Below are positions 36,936-46,236 of a DNA stretch of 64,000 bases, piece after piece. This stretch comes from Flagellimonas aequoris (GTDB taxonomy: Bacteria; Bacteroidota; Bacteroidia; Flavobacteriales; Flavobacteriaceae). The stretch is from contig NZ_QXFJ01000023.1 of the NCBI RefSeq assembly GCF_003584165.1, forward strand, positions 248,001 to 312,000, read 5' to 3'. The translations under genes and the position numbers were made by a program. Under the pieces are notes generated by a model that was given only the letters and a program-made list of their open reading frames with translations, ran no database searches and was not told where the DNA came from. The number at the start of each line of letters is the position of its first letter. Position 1 is the first letter of the stretch.

Positions 36936-37359
36936 GAACCACCTTTTTTTTATCCTTATTGGCATTCAAGGAATCCTTTCTTGCTTCATTGACTTTCCGA
37001 ATGCTATCGTTCTTTTTCATGGAACGTTCTTCCATGATTTTGGTCCGTTCTTCCAACTTGGCATCTATATTCTCGTAAATGGATTGGTATTCCAAAGGAA
37101 CAGAAGCATAATACAAATCACTTTGTGAAAATTGAACACTATCTATACCATACTTCTTGTACAGAAACTCCATGATATTGATTCCAGAATCTTCAAACTT
37201 GTTTGAGGCCGCTGACGTGGATGCATTCAATATGGCCAAATCATTTAGGATATCGGCCATCTTTTCTTTGGGAATAAGGTTTTCGGGCTTTTTAACCACC
37301 TCTTCCGCACAACCCACCATCAAAAACAGACCCAAAAAACCCGCGGCAATCCTTTTCAT
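36922..37359 (-). CDS. DUF4296 lipoprotein
   Basis: A 145-residue lipoprotein (lipobox LMVGC, Cys17). The central part PENLIPKEKMADILNDLAIL and FLYKKYGIDSVQFSQSDLYY is the DUF4296 signature, a family of small Bacteroidota outer lipoproteins of unknown role. The C-terminus is a charged helix rich in Lys, Arg and Glu. It is the last gene of an operon with a mannosyltransferase and dihydroorotase, a recurrent order in this family. It overlaps the convergent epimerase by 14 bases. Confidence 0.9.
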   Translation of the reverse strand: MKRIAAGFLGLFLMVGCAEEVVKKPENLIPKEKMADILNDLAILNASTSAASNKFEDSGINIMEFLYKKYGIDSVQFSQSDLYYASVPLEYQSIYENIDAKLEERTKIMEERSMKKNDSIRKVNEARKDSLNANKDKKKVVPTKP

Positions 37360-37362
37360 CCT

Positions 37363-38697
37363 TTATCTGTTAAAAGTCAATCTTTTTGCATTTTTCTGTG
37401 TGGCAAAAATGCCGTTATCATAGGCTAAAAGTCCATTCACAAAAGTACGGACAACCTTGGACCCAAAAGTAACACCTTCAAATGGGGACCATCCACATTT
37501 ATATAAAATATTGGCTTTTTTAACCTCGTTTTGGGAATTTCTGTCCACTTGGACCAAATCCGCATAATATCCCTCCTTGATAAATCCACGTCGGTCAATA
37601 TCAAAGAGTTTGGCCGGATTGTGGCACATTTTTTCCACCATTTTTTCCAAAGTGATCATTCCTTCGGATTCCTTTTGGAGCATGGCCAAAAGAGCATGTT
37701 GTACCAACGGCCCTCCAGATGGGGCTTTGGTATAAGGATTGTCCTTTTCTTCCAATGTATGCGGTGCGTGATCGGTGGCCACCACATCAATGCGGTCATC
37801 CAAAAGTGCTTCCCACAATTTTTCCCTATCCGCTTTGGTCTTTACGGCGGGGTTCCATTTGATCAAGGTGCCTTTTTGGGCATAATCCTCATCGGAAAAC
37901 CAGAGATGATGGATGCACACCTCAGCCGTAATTTTCTTTTCTTCCAAGGGAATGACATTGGTGAAAAGTTCCGTTTCAATTCCTGTGGAAACATGAAATA
38001 CATGTAATCTGGCCCCCGTTCTTTTAGCCAAGGCTATCGCTTTGGATGATGAGAGGTAACAGGCTTCAGCGCTACGGATGATGGGATGCAGTTCTATGGG
38101 AATATTATCTCCGTACATTTCCTGGTACTTGGCCAAGTTGGCACGTATGGTACCTTCATCCTCACAATGTGCGGAAATCACCATTTCGGTATTACTGAAG
38201 ATTTTTTCAAGGACTGCTTCATTGTCTACCAGCATATTTCCTGTGGAAGATCCCAAAAACAATTTCACCCCTGAACACGCATTCTTGTCCAGTCGCTTCA
38301 ACTCTTCCAGATTGTCGTTGGTTCCCCCAAATAGAAAGGAATAGTTGGCAAAGGAATCCTTGGCGGCAATGGCCATTTTTTCCTCCAACTTTTCTATGGT
38401 GGTAGTCTGTGGGTTGGTGTTGGGCTGCTCCATAAAAGTGGTGATACCGCCCGCAATGGCGGCCCTACTTTCAGTTGCAATGGTGCCTTTATGTGTAAGC
38501 CCTGGCTCCCTGAAATGTACCTGATCGTCTATAATGCCTGGCAACAAAAGGTCTCCATTCAGGTCAATCACCTTTGCTTGGGAATCAGTGATATCCCGAT
38601 CTATTCGGGAAATGAAATCTCCCTCCAACAACACATCGGTTTCAAAAATGCTGTTTTCGTTGACGACCTTGGCATTTTTCAACAGTATTTTTGACAT
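37363..38697 (-). CDS. pyrC: Dihydroorotase
   Basis: A 444-residue amidohydrolase of the class I dihydroorotase type, which closes carbamoyl-aspartate to dihydroorotate in pyrimidine synthesis. The first metal motif reads GIIDDQVHFREPGLTHK, with Gln59 where many relatives have His; H61 is kept. VVATDHAPHTLEEK near 310 carries a catalytic Asp. The Gln form appears to be usual in Bacteroidota enzymes, as far as I recall. It lies two bases after the mannosyltransferase and three before DUF4296, in one operon. Confidence 0.9.
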   Translation of the reverse strand: MSKILLKNAKVVNENSIFETDVLLEGDFISRIDRDITDSQAKVIDLNGDLLLPGIIDDQVHFREPGLTHKGTIATESRAAIAGGITTFMEQPNTNPQTTTIEKLEEKMAIAAKDSFANYSFLFGGTNDNLEELKRLDKNACSGVKLFLGSSTGNMLVDNEAVLEKIFSNTEMVISAHCEDEGTIRANLAKYQEMYGDNIPIELHPIIRSAEACYLSSSKAIALAKRTGARLHVFHVSTGIETELFTNVIPLEEKKITAEVCIHHLWFSDEDYAQKGTLIKWNPAVKTKADREKLWEALLDDRIDVVATDHAPHTLEEKDNPYTKAPSGGPLVQHALLAMLQKESEGMITLEKMVEKMCHNPAKLFDIDRRGFIKEGYYADLVQVDRNSQNEVKKANILYKCGWSPFEGVTFGSKVVRTFVNGLLAYDNGIFATQKNAKRLTFNR

Positions 38698-38699
38698 GG

Positions 38700-39428
38700 C
38701 TAAAAGTTCTTTTTAAAGAATATGCTCCTAAATTTCATGGCTATTACACCAAATATGGCTTCCCTGATGATTGCCGAGTTCATTTTTGATTTTCCGTTGA
38801 TCCTATCGGTAAAGATAATGGATACCTCTTCTATCTTGAATTTTTTCAGGTAGGCCCTATATTTCATCTCTATTTGAAAAGCATAGCCAATGAAACGGAC
38901 ATTGTCCAGATTGATGGTCTCCAATACCTTTCTCCTGTAACACACAAAACCCGCAGTGGGATCGTGCACCTTCATCCCCGTAATGAACTTCACATAAAAT
39001 GAAGCCCCGTAAGAAAGCAATATCCTGGCCAAAGGCCAGTTCACCACATTTACCCCTTTTTTGTATCGTGAACCAACGGCCATATCGGCACCATTGACAC
39101 AGGCCCGATGCAAACGGGACAGGTCCGCAGGGCGATGGGAAAAATCGGCATCCATCTCAAAAATGTACTCGTAACCATGTGCCAAGGCCCATTTAAAACC
39201 ATGGATATAGGCCGTGCCCAATCCTGACTTTTCTTTGCGCACCTCCAAAAACAATTTTTCAGGGAATTGCTCCTGAAGGCTCCTGACACATGCCGCTGTA
39301 CCATCTGGAGAGTTATCATCCACAACAAGAACATGAAAATCCTTCTTGAGGTCGAAAACCGTTTTCACAATGGCCTCAATGTTCTCAATCTCATTGAAAG
39401 TGGGTATGATCACCAAGCCGTCTGCCAT
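38700..39428 (-). CDS. Polyprenol-phosphate mannosyltransferase (GT2)
   Basis: A 242-residue GT2 enzyme similar to dolichol-phosphate mannose synthase. Motifs are IIPTFNEIENIEAIV, VVDDNSPDGTA and the metal-binding EMDADFSHRP. It makes a lipid-linked sugar used by membrane glycosyltransferases such as the GT39 enzyme divergent from it. Two ATGs (39434, 39428) are possible; the promoter position favours the inner one. It heads an operon with pyrC and a DUF4296 gene. Confidence 0.9.
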   Translation of the reverse strand: MADGLVIIPTFNEIENIEAIVKTVFDLKKDFHVLVVDDNSPDGTAACVRSLQEQFPEKLFLEVRKEKSGLGTAYIHGFKWALAHGYEYIFEMDADFSHRPADLSRLHRACVNGADMAVGSRYKKGVNVVNWPLARILLSYGASFYVKFITGMKVHDPTAGFVCYRRKVLETINLDNVRFIGYAFQIEMKYRAYLKKFKIEEVSIIFTDRINGKSKMNSAIIREAIFGVIAMKFRSIFFKKNF

Positions 39429-39447
39429 GCACATTCGATTAGATCGT

Positions 39448-39479
39448 CAAAAATACGCTTTTCTATCTTGCCCTCGCAA
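39448..39479 (-). promoter_or_regulatory. Bacteroidota-type promoter of the mannosyltransferase-pyrC operon
   Basis: On the minus strand: TTG (39479-39477), 21-base spacer, TATTTTTG (39455-39448). Both elements are perfect matches. The leader to the ATG at 39428 would be about 15 bases. Confidence 0.8.
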
Positions 39480-39547
39480 GCCTCTACTCCTAAGGGCATT
39501 TACAACTTGGTCAATATTTGTAACTTTGGTCCTTAAAAATCCGTTTA

Positions 39548-41206
39548 ATGTCTCAAAAGTTTCCCAAACTTTTTCTTGTTCTGTTAGCCATCCTTTTTGT
39601 GTTGAACCTTATCCAGGCTTCGGTTACGGAACTCATCTATGATGAGGCCTATTACTGGTACTATGCACAAAATATGGCTTGGGGTTATTTCGATCATCCC
39701 CCGATGGTGGCTTTTTTGATCAAGCTCAGCAGTTTTCTTTTTGATGGGGAACTTGGTGTCCGTTTTATGAGCTGTGTACTTTCCGTGGGCACTTATGTCA
39801 TTTTATGGGATCTTATCGACAATCCAAAGAAAAAGGATTATGTGGTGCATTTCTTTCTGTTGGTATTCTCCTTTACCTTGATGAACGCCTACGGGTTCCT
39901 CACCTTGCCGGATACCCCTCTTTTATTCTTTACAGCGTTGTTCCTCTGGTTGTACAAACGCTTTTTGAAGGATCCATCACTACCGACCACTTTGCTTTTA
40001 GGCCTTGTAATGGCCGCCTTGATGTACAGCAAGTACCACGCCGTTCTGGTTATTTTGTTCGTTTTTCTTTCCAATATAAAATTGATTGCCAACAAAAAAG
40101 CGTGGTTGGCAGTGGTGTTGGCGTTGGTTTGCTACATTCCACATTTTGTTTGGCTTTATCAGAACGACTTTGTTTCCATTACCTTCCATTTATATGAACG
40201 TCCCAACCAAGCCTATTCCTTTGATGGTTTTACGTTGGGGTATTTCCTGAATTTGATTGTCATCATAGGCCTATTGTTCTATTGGGTCTATGGCGCCTTG
40301 TTCAAGTTTAGGGCCACTGATAAATTTTCAAAGGCATTGGTCTATCTGGTTTATGGAATTATAATTTTCTTTTTCATTTCAAGTTTCAATAGAAGGGTAC
40401 AAGCCCAGTGGGCCATTGCGATAACCATCCCGTTGGTTGTGATTGCTTTCAATTATATGTTGGACAACGCCAAGAGCAGAAAATGGATGTACCGAATAGG
40501 TCTCTTTAGCTTGATTTTGTTGCTCTATGCGCGAGTCTGGTTGGTCTATCACCCCTTATTCCCCGTACTCTATGAAACCCATGGCAACAAGGAATGGGTA
40601 AATGAACTGCACGAAAAGGCCGGTGACGTTCCTGTGGTTTTTGAAAATTCGTATCGACGCGCTCCCATGTACCAATTTTACTCGGGGATACCTGCCATTT
40701 CGTTGAACAACTATATGTACAGGAAAAACCAATATTCCATAGATGGGTCCGAAGAAAAGGTGAGGGGCAAAAAAGTTTTGTACGTGACCAAATACCGAAA
40801 TAGTGGAGACCTCTCTTACATGCACTTGGATAGCACGGTATTTCATGGTATCTACATTGACAATTTTCAGTCGTACCGAAGTCTAAAATGTATAGTGAAC
40901 AAAAGGGAAACAGGTATTGGTTATGACCTTAAAGTATATAACCCCTACCCTTTCGATATTCCCTTGGAAGAGTTGAAATACACTATTTCTTATTCCAATG
41001 CCTATAAGCAGGTAGAGCAAATGCTTCCCTTAAAGGTAAAGGGTAAAGAATTTCATCGGGCACTACTAAAATCTAAGGATACCCTTTACTATTCTTTTGA
41101 ACTCCCGTTGACGAAAATGGAAAATCCGGTGTATTTTAGAATTGGGATTTCCGAAAATGGACTTCCTCCAGGCCTTAACGGACAACCCTTCAAGATTCGC
41201 GAATGA
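39548..41206 (+). CDS. GT39/ArnT-like membrane glycosyltransferase
   Basis: A 552-residue integral membrane enzyme with about ten helices and a C-terminal periplasmic domain (about 380-552). The first loop has ELIYDEAYYWYYAQN and FDHPPMVAFLIK, the acidic pair and motif used by ArnT/PMT enzymes to bind polyprenyl-phosphate sugars. The divergent mannosyltransferase may supply the donor. TAACTTTG at 39521-39528 is a likely -7 element. Its stop overlaps the next ATG by four bases. Confidence 0.88.
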   Translation: MSQKFPKLFLVLLAILFVLNLIQASVTELIYDEAYYWYYAQNMAWGYFDHPPMVAFLIKLSSFLFDGELGVRFMSCVLSVGTYVILWDLIDNPKKKDYVVHFFLLVFSFTLMNAYGFLTLPDTPLLFFTALFLWLYKRFLKDPSLPTTLLLGLVMAALMYSKYHAVLVILFVFLSNIKLIANKKAWLAVVLALVCYIPHFVWLYQNDFVSITFHLYERPNQAYSFDGFTLGYFLNLIVIIGLLFYWVYGALFKFRATDKFSKALVYLVYGIIIFFFISSFNRRVQAQWAIAITIPLVVIAFNYMLDNAKSRKWMYRIGLFSLILLLYARVWLVYHPLFPVLYETHGNKEWVNELHEKAGDVPVVFENSYRRAPMYQFYSGIPAISLNNYMYRKNQYSIDGSEEKVRGKKVLYVTKYRNSGDLSYMHLDSTVFHGIYIDNFQSYRSLKCIVNKRETGIGYDLKVYNPYPFDIPLEELKYTISYSNAYKQVEQMLPLKVKGKEFHRALLKSKDTLYYSFELPLTKMENPVYFRIGISENGLPPGLNGQPFKIRE

Positions 41207-41859
41207 ACCCAATTGAAAAAAGCATCGTTTCCTTGGATTGGATGACCTTGGTCTTGTTCTCAAGTTTGGTGCTTCTGGCCATTGGAAAATACTGGTACAG
41301 TTCCAAATTCCTGAATTTCATCATCCTTCCGTTCAATGATAAATATGTGCTGCTCAATAGCAAAAAAGGTCCTCTTTTGAACTGGTTCCACATCTTGATG
41401 TCCATTTTCCAATTGCTCAATCTTTCACTTTTCATTTTTTTAGCGCTACGAGCATTTGATGTAATGCCCCAAGGAGATCCTGTATTTACTTTTTTAATCG
41501 TTTTAGGAGCGTTGGCACTTTTTGAGTTTGCAAAATTGTTGCTCCAATCATTCACCGGGTATGTGTTCAACAACCAAGAATTTATATTAGGTATCATTTT
41601 TAGCAAAACTTCCTATCTCAACTACAGCAGCATTGTCATTGCCTTGGCCAATATTTTATTGATTTATGTCCTAATCAACTCAAAAGCAATGATATATGTG
41701 GCCATTTCCTTTATAATCCTAATAAATGGCATTGGTACGATCAAGCTTTTGAAGAACCATCAAAAAGCCATGTTTCCGTATTTTGTGTATTTTATTTTGT
41801 ACCTTTGCGCACTCGAAATTGCGCCCTTGGTGTTAATTGGAAGCTATCTAAAAGTTTAA
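41203..41859 (+). CDS. DUF4271 membrane protein
   Basis: A 218-residue protein with about five or six membrane helices and no polar domain. The segments LLNWFHILMSIFQLLNLSLF and SFTGYVFNNQEFILGIIFSK mark the DUF4271 family of Bacteroidota, of unknown role. It is translationally coupled to the GT39 gene (4-base overlap) and six bases before hemD. DUF4271 next to a uroporphyrinogen III synthase is a conserved arrangement in this family, as far as I recall. Confidence 0.88.
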   Translation: MNPIEKSIVSLDWMTLVLFSSLVLLAIGKYWYSSKFLNFIILPFNDKYVLLNSKKGPLLNWFHILMSIFQLLNLSLFIFLALRAFDVMPQGDPVFTFLIVLGALALFEFAKLLLQSFTGYVFNNQEFILGIIFSKTSYLNYSSIVIALANILLIYVLINSKAMIYVAISFIILINGIGTIKLLKNHQKAMFPYFVYFILYLCALEIAPLVLIGSYLKV

Positions 41860-41865
41860 AAACTT

Positions 41866-42609
41866 ATGAAAGTAAAAACAATTTTGGTTTCCCAACCAGA
41901 ACCCAAAGTCGAAAATTCCCCGTACTCCAGATTAATCGAAAAGGAAAAAATTAAAGTAGATTTTAGGCCGTTCATTCATGTGGAGGGGGTTGAAGCTAAA
42001 AATGTTAGGCAGCAAAAAATTGATTTGAACAATTTTACGGCAATCATCCTGACCAGCAGAAACTCTGTTGATCACTTTTTCAGGATTGCCGAGGAGATGC
42101 GCTTTAAGGTTCCGGACACCATGAAATATTTTTGCCAATCGGAGGCCGTGGCCTACTACCTGCAAAAGTATGTAGTGTACAGAAAACGAAAAATCTATGT
42201 GGGCAAAAGGACTTTCAATGAATTGATCCCGTTGATGAAAAAGTACAAGGACGAAAAATTTCTTCTACCATCATCCGATCAATTGAAACCTGCCGTGCCA
42301 GAAGCTTTGAACGAGCTTGGCGTAGATTGGAAACGAGGTATTTTCTACAAGACAGTGATCAGTGACCTGTCCGATCTTAGAGATGTTTACTATGACATTC
42401 TGGTGTTCTTCAGTCCTTCCGGAATCGAATCCCTTTTGAAGAACTTCCCGAATTTTGAACAGAACAATACACGTATTGCCGTTTTTGGCAACAGTACTGT
42501 AAAAGCAGCAACAGAAGCGGGACTTAGGATCGACATTCAGGCGCCGACACCGGAGACACCCTCCATGACGATGGCCCTGCAGAAGTACATCACCAGTGTG
42601 AACAAGTAA
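41866..42609 (+). CDS. hemD: Uroporphyrinogen-III synthase
   Basis: A 247-residue soluble protein of the HemD family, which closes hydroxymethylbilane to uroporphyrinogen III in heme synthesis. Recognisable pieces are AIILTSRNSVDHFF, YFCQSEAVAYYL, ILVFFSPSGIESLL and IAVFGNSTVKAATEAGL; the family is poorly conserved overall. It is the last gene of the GT39-DUF4271-hemD run and is followed by a strong hairpin shared with pckA. A TACCTTTG just upstream, inside the DUF4271 gene, may give it its own promoter. Confidence 0.9.
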   Translation: MKVKTILVSQPEPKVENSPYSRLIEKEKIKVDFRPFIHVEGVEAKNVRQQKIDLNNFTAIILTSRNSVDHFFRIAEEMRFKVPDTMKYFCQSEAVAYYLQKYVVYRKRKIYVGKRTFNELIPLMKKYKDEKFLLPSSDQLKPAVPEALNELGVDWKRGIFYKTVISDLSDLRDVYYDILVFFSPSGIESLLKNFPNFEQNNTRIAVFGNSTVKAATEAGLRIDIQAPTPETPSMTMALQKYITSVNK

Positions 42610-42634
42610 AAAAACTTACTGTAAAAAAAAATGA

Positions 42635-42657
42635 ACGCCCCCGCAGTGCGGGGGCGT
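42635..42657. terminator. Bidirectional terminator between hemD and pckA
   Basis: A 10-bp perfect stem (ACGCCCCCGC / GCGGGGGCGT) with loop AGT. On the plus strand it is followed by CTTGTTT; on the minus strand by TTCATTTTTTTTTA, so it ends pckA more efficiently. Confidence 0.9.
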
Positions 42658-42662
42658 CTTGT

Positions 42663-44279
42663 TTAAAAAGCATATCGTTGTGGGCCGCCCCGCCGGATTT
42701 CCTCACTGGCATAAGCCTCGAATTTTTTAAAGTTCTCCCGAAACGCGTTCGTCAGTTTAAAGGCTGTTGTATAGTAAGCCTCATCGTTGTTCCATGTAGT
42801 CCTGGGACTCAACACTTCTTTGGGAACACCTGGACATTCCCTGGGCTGTGCCACTCCAAATACGGAATGGATATGGTATTTGTCATAACTGTAAAGCCCT
42901 AGTTCCCCACTTAACGCGGCACTAATCATGGCACGGGTATATTTCAGTTTCATACGGGTACCCACACCATATGGGCCGCCTGTCCATCCCGTGTTCACCA
43001 ACCATACGTCCACACCGGACTCAATCATCTTTTTACTCAGCATTTCAGCATATTTGGTGGGATGCAAAGGCATGAACGGCGCACCAAAACAGGCCGAAAA
43101 AGAAGGTTGTGGTTCCACTACCCCCGCTTCGGTACCAGCCACCTTTGCCGTATAGCCAGATATAAAATGGTAGGCCGCCTGTGCCGGGGTCAGTTTGGAA
43201 ATCGGAGGTAATACCCCAAAGGCATCCGCCGTAAGGAAAAAGATGTTCTTCACATTTTTACCTATGGAAGGTACCTGGATATTTTCAATATGGTCAATAG
43301 GATAGCTCACCCTTGTATTCTGGGTAATGGAAGTATTTGAAAAATCGACCACCCCATTTCCGTCCATAATCACATTTTCAAGGATAGCCCCATTTTTAAT
43401 GGCCCCATAAATTTCCGGTTCGTTCTCTTGGCAAAGATCGATGACCTTAGCATAGCACCCCCCCTCAAAGTTGAATACGGTATTATCAGGTGTCCAGCCA
43501 TGCTCATCATCCCCGATCAACTTTCGGTTGGGGTCTGTGGACAAGGTGGTCTTACCTGTTCCTGAAAGCCCGAAGAAAATGGCCGTGTCCCCATCGTGCC
43601 CCACATTTGCTGAACAATGCATGGGTAACGTGTTTTTATATACCGGTAGGATAAAATTAAGGGCAGAAAAAATACCTTTCTTGATTTCGCCAGTATAGCC
43701 CGTTCCGCCTATCAAAGCAATCTTTCTTGAAAAATTCAAGATGGCAAAGTTATGTTGACGGGTACCATCCACCGCCGCATCTGCTTTAAAACCAGGAGCG
43801 TTCACTACCGTCCACTCCGGTTTAAAATGCCCAAGTTCGTCTTCGGTGGGTCGAAGGAACATATTGTATGCAAACATATTGGACCACGGATACTCGTTGA
43901 TGACCCGAATGTTCAGCTTGTAATCGGGGTCGGCACAGGCATACGAGTCCCTTACATAAAGTTCCTTTTTGTTTAAGTAATCAATGACCTTGTTGTAAAG
44001 CCGATCAAATTTCTCGCTATCAAAAGGGATGTTGATGTTTCCCCACCAGACCTTGTCCTCGGTAATGGCATCCTTCACAATAAAACGGTCCATGGGCGAT
44101 CTTCCCGTAAACTCGCCAGTATTCACCGCCAATGCACCGGAAGATGCCTCCTTCCCCATTCCTTTTTCTAGGGTGATATCATGCAACTCTTCTGGCGAAA
44201 GTTGGTAATTGATGTTGTCATGCTGTATCCCATAGGACTTTAACGAAATCGTTTTCGAAACTTGGGCAGAATCCTTCAT
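42663..44279 (-). CDS. pckA: Phosphoenolpyruvate carboxykinase (ATP)
   Basis: A 538-residue enzyme converting oxaloacetate and ATP to phosphoenolpyruvate in gluconeogenesis. The P-loop is FFGLSGTGKTTLSTD and the second metal/nucleotide motif is LIGDDEHGWTPD; NTGWTGGPYGVG is also diagnostic of the ATP form. The plus-strand sequence CAAAACTA at 44301-44308 reads TAGTTTTG on the coding strand, a perfect -7 element 22 bases before the ATG. Confidence 0.97.
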   Translation of the reverse strand: MKDSAQVSKTISLKSYGIQHDNINYQLSPEELHDITLEKGMGKEASSGALAVNTGEFTGRSPMDRFIVKDAITEDKVWWGNINIPFDSEKFDRLYNKVIDYLNKKELYVRDSYACADPDYKLNIRVINEYPWSNMFAYNMFLRPTEDELGHFKPEWTVVNAPGFKADAAVDGTRQHNFAILNFSRKIALIGGTGYTGEIKKGIFSALNFILPVYKNTLPMHCSANVGHDGDTAIFFGLSGTGKTTLSTDPNRKLIGDDEHGWTPDNTVFNFEGGCYAKVIDLCQENEPEIYGAIKNGAILENVIMDGNGVVDFSNTSITQNTRVSYPIDHIENIQVPSIGKNVKNIFFLTADAFGVLPPISKLTPAQAAYHFISGYTAKVAGTEAGVVEPQPSFSACFGAPFMPLHPTKYAEMLSKKMIESGVDVWLVNTGWTGGPYGVGTRMKLKYTRAMISAALSGELGLYSYDKYHIHSVFGVAQPRECPGVPKEVLSPRTTWNNDEAYYTTAFKLTNAFRENFKKFEAYASEEIRRGGPQRYAF

Positions 44280-44342
44280 GTTTTTGTTTTAATATTGGTA
44301 CAAAACTAGAAAATTATAACGTTTTCGTACAGCATTTAAGGG

Positions 44343-44735
44343 TCAATTGAGTGGTTTTTTGGTCAAAATGTAATATCCTAAAAAAAACCAACCCAAGATC
44401 ATGAAAACACCTCCCAACGGTGTTAAAAATCCGATTCTTTTAAAGTCAAAAGCGGTTAAACTGTTCAATGCCAGCAGGTAGATTGAAAAGGAAAACAAGA
44501 TTACCCCGATGAGCACCAAAACAAAAACGCGTTTTTTATAACTATTGGCGAGTCCGGTCCAAAGCCCCAAAAAAAGTAGGAACAAAGCATTGTACATTTG
44601 GTATCGCACCCCCGTCTCGAAGGTTTCTACCGCACTGGCATCAACCAATTTTTGCAATCCATGGGCTCCAAAAGCACCAAGAATGATGGCCAAAAGCCCC
44701 ATAAAAACAGCAGTTGACAAAATTGTTCTGTTCAT
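44343..44735 (-). CDS. DUF423 membrane protein (YgdD-like)
   Basis: A 130-residue protein with four membrane helices. AIILGAFGAHGLQKLVDA and the final GGVFMILGWFFLG are typical of DUF423. Function in bacteria is unknown. It is divergent from the saccharopine dehydrogenase gene; a dyad at 44774-44787 lies in the shared upstream region. Confidence 0.92.
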   Translation of the reverse strand: MNRTILSTAVFMGLLAIILGAFGAHGLQKLVDASAVETFETGVRYQMYNALFLLFLGLWTGLANSYKKRVFVLVLIGVILFSFSIYLLALNSLTAFDFKRIGFLTPLGGVFMILGWFFLGYYILTKKPLN

Positions 44736-44773
44736 AACTTTATTTGGTAATTTTTTTATAAATATAACAATTT

Positions 44774-44787
44774 GATACCTTAGTATC
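44774..44787. promoter_or_regulatory. Short dyad in a divergent promoter region
   Basis: GATAC, four bases CTTA, GTATC: a perfect 5-bp inverted repeat between DUF423 and the saccharopine dehydrogenase gene. It may be an operator, for example for the Lrp-type regulator downstream, but is short enough to be chance. Confidence 0.3.
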
Positions 44788-44814
44788 TTACAACTTCAAA
44801 ATTACGCAAAACCT

Positions 44815-46188
44815 ATGGTCCGAACTATTTTGGTCATTGGAGCAGGCAAATCGACCTCCTATCTTTTGGATTATCTTTTAAAAAAATCCACCGAAGAAAA
44901 CCTTCGCATACACATTGGCGATCTTAAGCCCGAAAATATACCCTCAACATTTGCAGAACACCCCAACTGTACTGTATTTACATTGGATATTTTCAATGAC
45001 GAAGAGCGAAAAAAGGCAGTAGAAGGAGCATCGATTGTAGTGTCCATGCTGCCGGCCAGCCTACACATCAAAGTTGCTGAAGATTGTCTTCACTATAAAA
45101 AACACTTGATTACCGCTTCATACATCAGCAAGGAAATAAAGGCACTGGATGCACAAGTGAAAAAGAACGGGCTTGTTTTTATGAACGAAATAGGGCTTGA
45201 TCCTGGCATCGACCATATGAGTGCCATGGAGGTCATTGATCGGATCACGGATGCCGGTGGAAAAATGTTGTTATTCGAATCCTTCACTGGGGGGCTCGTG
45301 GCACCCGCAAGCGATACCAACCTTTGGCACTATAAGTTCACCTGGAACCCACGCAACGTGGTATTGGCCGGACAGGGAGGGGCCGCAAAGTTTATACAAG
45401 AAGGCACCTACAAATACATCCCTTACCAAAAGCTTTTTAGAAGAACGGAATTTCTGGACATCGAAGGCTATGGCACTTTTGAAGCCTATGCCAATAGGGA
45501 TTCCTTGAATTATCGTGAAGCCTATGGGCTCCAAGATGCCCTGACCCTATACCGGGGAACCATACGCAGGGTAGGATATTCCAAGGCTTGGCAAATGTTC
45601 GTCATTTTGGGAATGACTGACGACAGTTACTCTATTGAGAATTCAGAAGGCATGTCCTATCGTGAATTTGTAAATCTTTTTCTCCCTTATTCCCCAACGG
45701 ATTCAGTAGAATTGAAGTTGAGACATTACCTTAAAATTGACCAGGATGATATCATGTGGGGCAAATTGCTGGAGTTGAACCTATTTGACCATTCCAGAAA
45801 AATTCCACTGAAAAATGCCAGCCCGGCCCAGATGCTTCAGTACATTTTGGAAGAGAGCTGGACCCTTCAGGAAGATGAAAAGGATATGATCGTGATGTAC
45901 CATAAGTTTGGCTACGAACTGAACGGTGAAAAGAAACAAATCGATGCCAACATGGTGGTAATCGGCGAAAACAGAACCTACACGGCCATGTCGAAGACCG
46001 TTGGGCTTCCCGTTGCCATGGCAACGCTGCAAATCCTGAACGGAAAGATTACGACACCTGGGGTACAAATTCCCATTCGTAAGGAGGTATATGCACCGAT
46101 TTTATCCGAACTAAAAACATACGGCATCCACTTCAAGGAATATCAGGTGCCTTATCTGGGCTATAACCCTGACTCTGTAGCTGGTTAG
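44815..46188 (+). CDS. Saccharopine dehydrogenase-family protein
   Basis: A 457-residue NAD(P)-dependent enzyme. The Rossmann motif is ILVIGAGKSTSYLLDYLL, then VVSMLPASLHIKVAEDCL and NEIGLDPGIDHMSAMEVID, which match the glutamate-forming saccharopine dehydrogenase (Lys9) branch. It likely works in lysine degradation to glutamate. Forty-eight bases downstream is an Lrp-type regulator, a typical controller of amino-acid metabolism. An LKR partner is not in the window. Confidence 0.88.
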   Translation: MVRTILVIGAGKSTSYLLDYLLKKSTEENLRIHIGDLKPENIPSTFAEHPNCTVFTLDIFNDEERKKAVEGASIVVSMLPASLHIKVAEDCLHYKKHLITASYISKEIKALDAQVKKNGLVFMNEIGLDPGIDHMSAMEVIDRITDAGGKMLLFESFTGGLVAPASDTNLWHYKFTWNPRNVVLAGQGGAAKFIQEGTYKYIPYQKLFRRTEFLDIEGYGTFEAYANRDSLNYREAYGLQDALTLYRGTIRRVGYSKAWQMFVILGMTDDSYSIENSEGMSYREFVNLFLPYSPTDSVELKLRHYLKIDQDDIMWGKLLELNLFDHSRKIPLKNASPAQMLQYILEESWTLQEDEKDMIVMYHKFGYELNGEKKQIDANMVVIGENRTYTAMSKTVGLPVAMATLQILNGKITTPGVQIPIRKEVYAPILSELKTYGIHFKEYQVPYLGYNPDSVAG

Positions 46189-46236
46189 GTTTTAATTGAA
46201 TTTACATACCTTTGACTTCAAATTAAAATCAGACTG

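Noticed and set aside
42635..42657. GC-rich hairpin between hemD and pckA as a riboswitch
   Set aside because: It is a simple stem followed by a T tract downstream of both genes, so it is a terminator.
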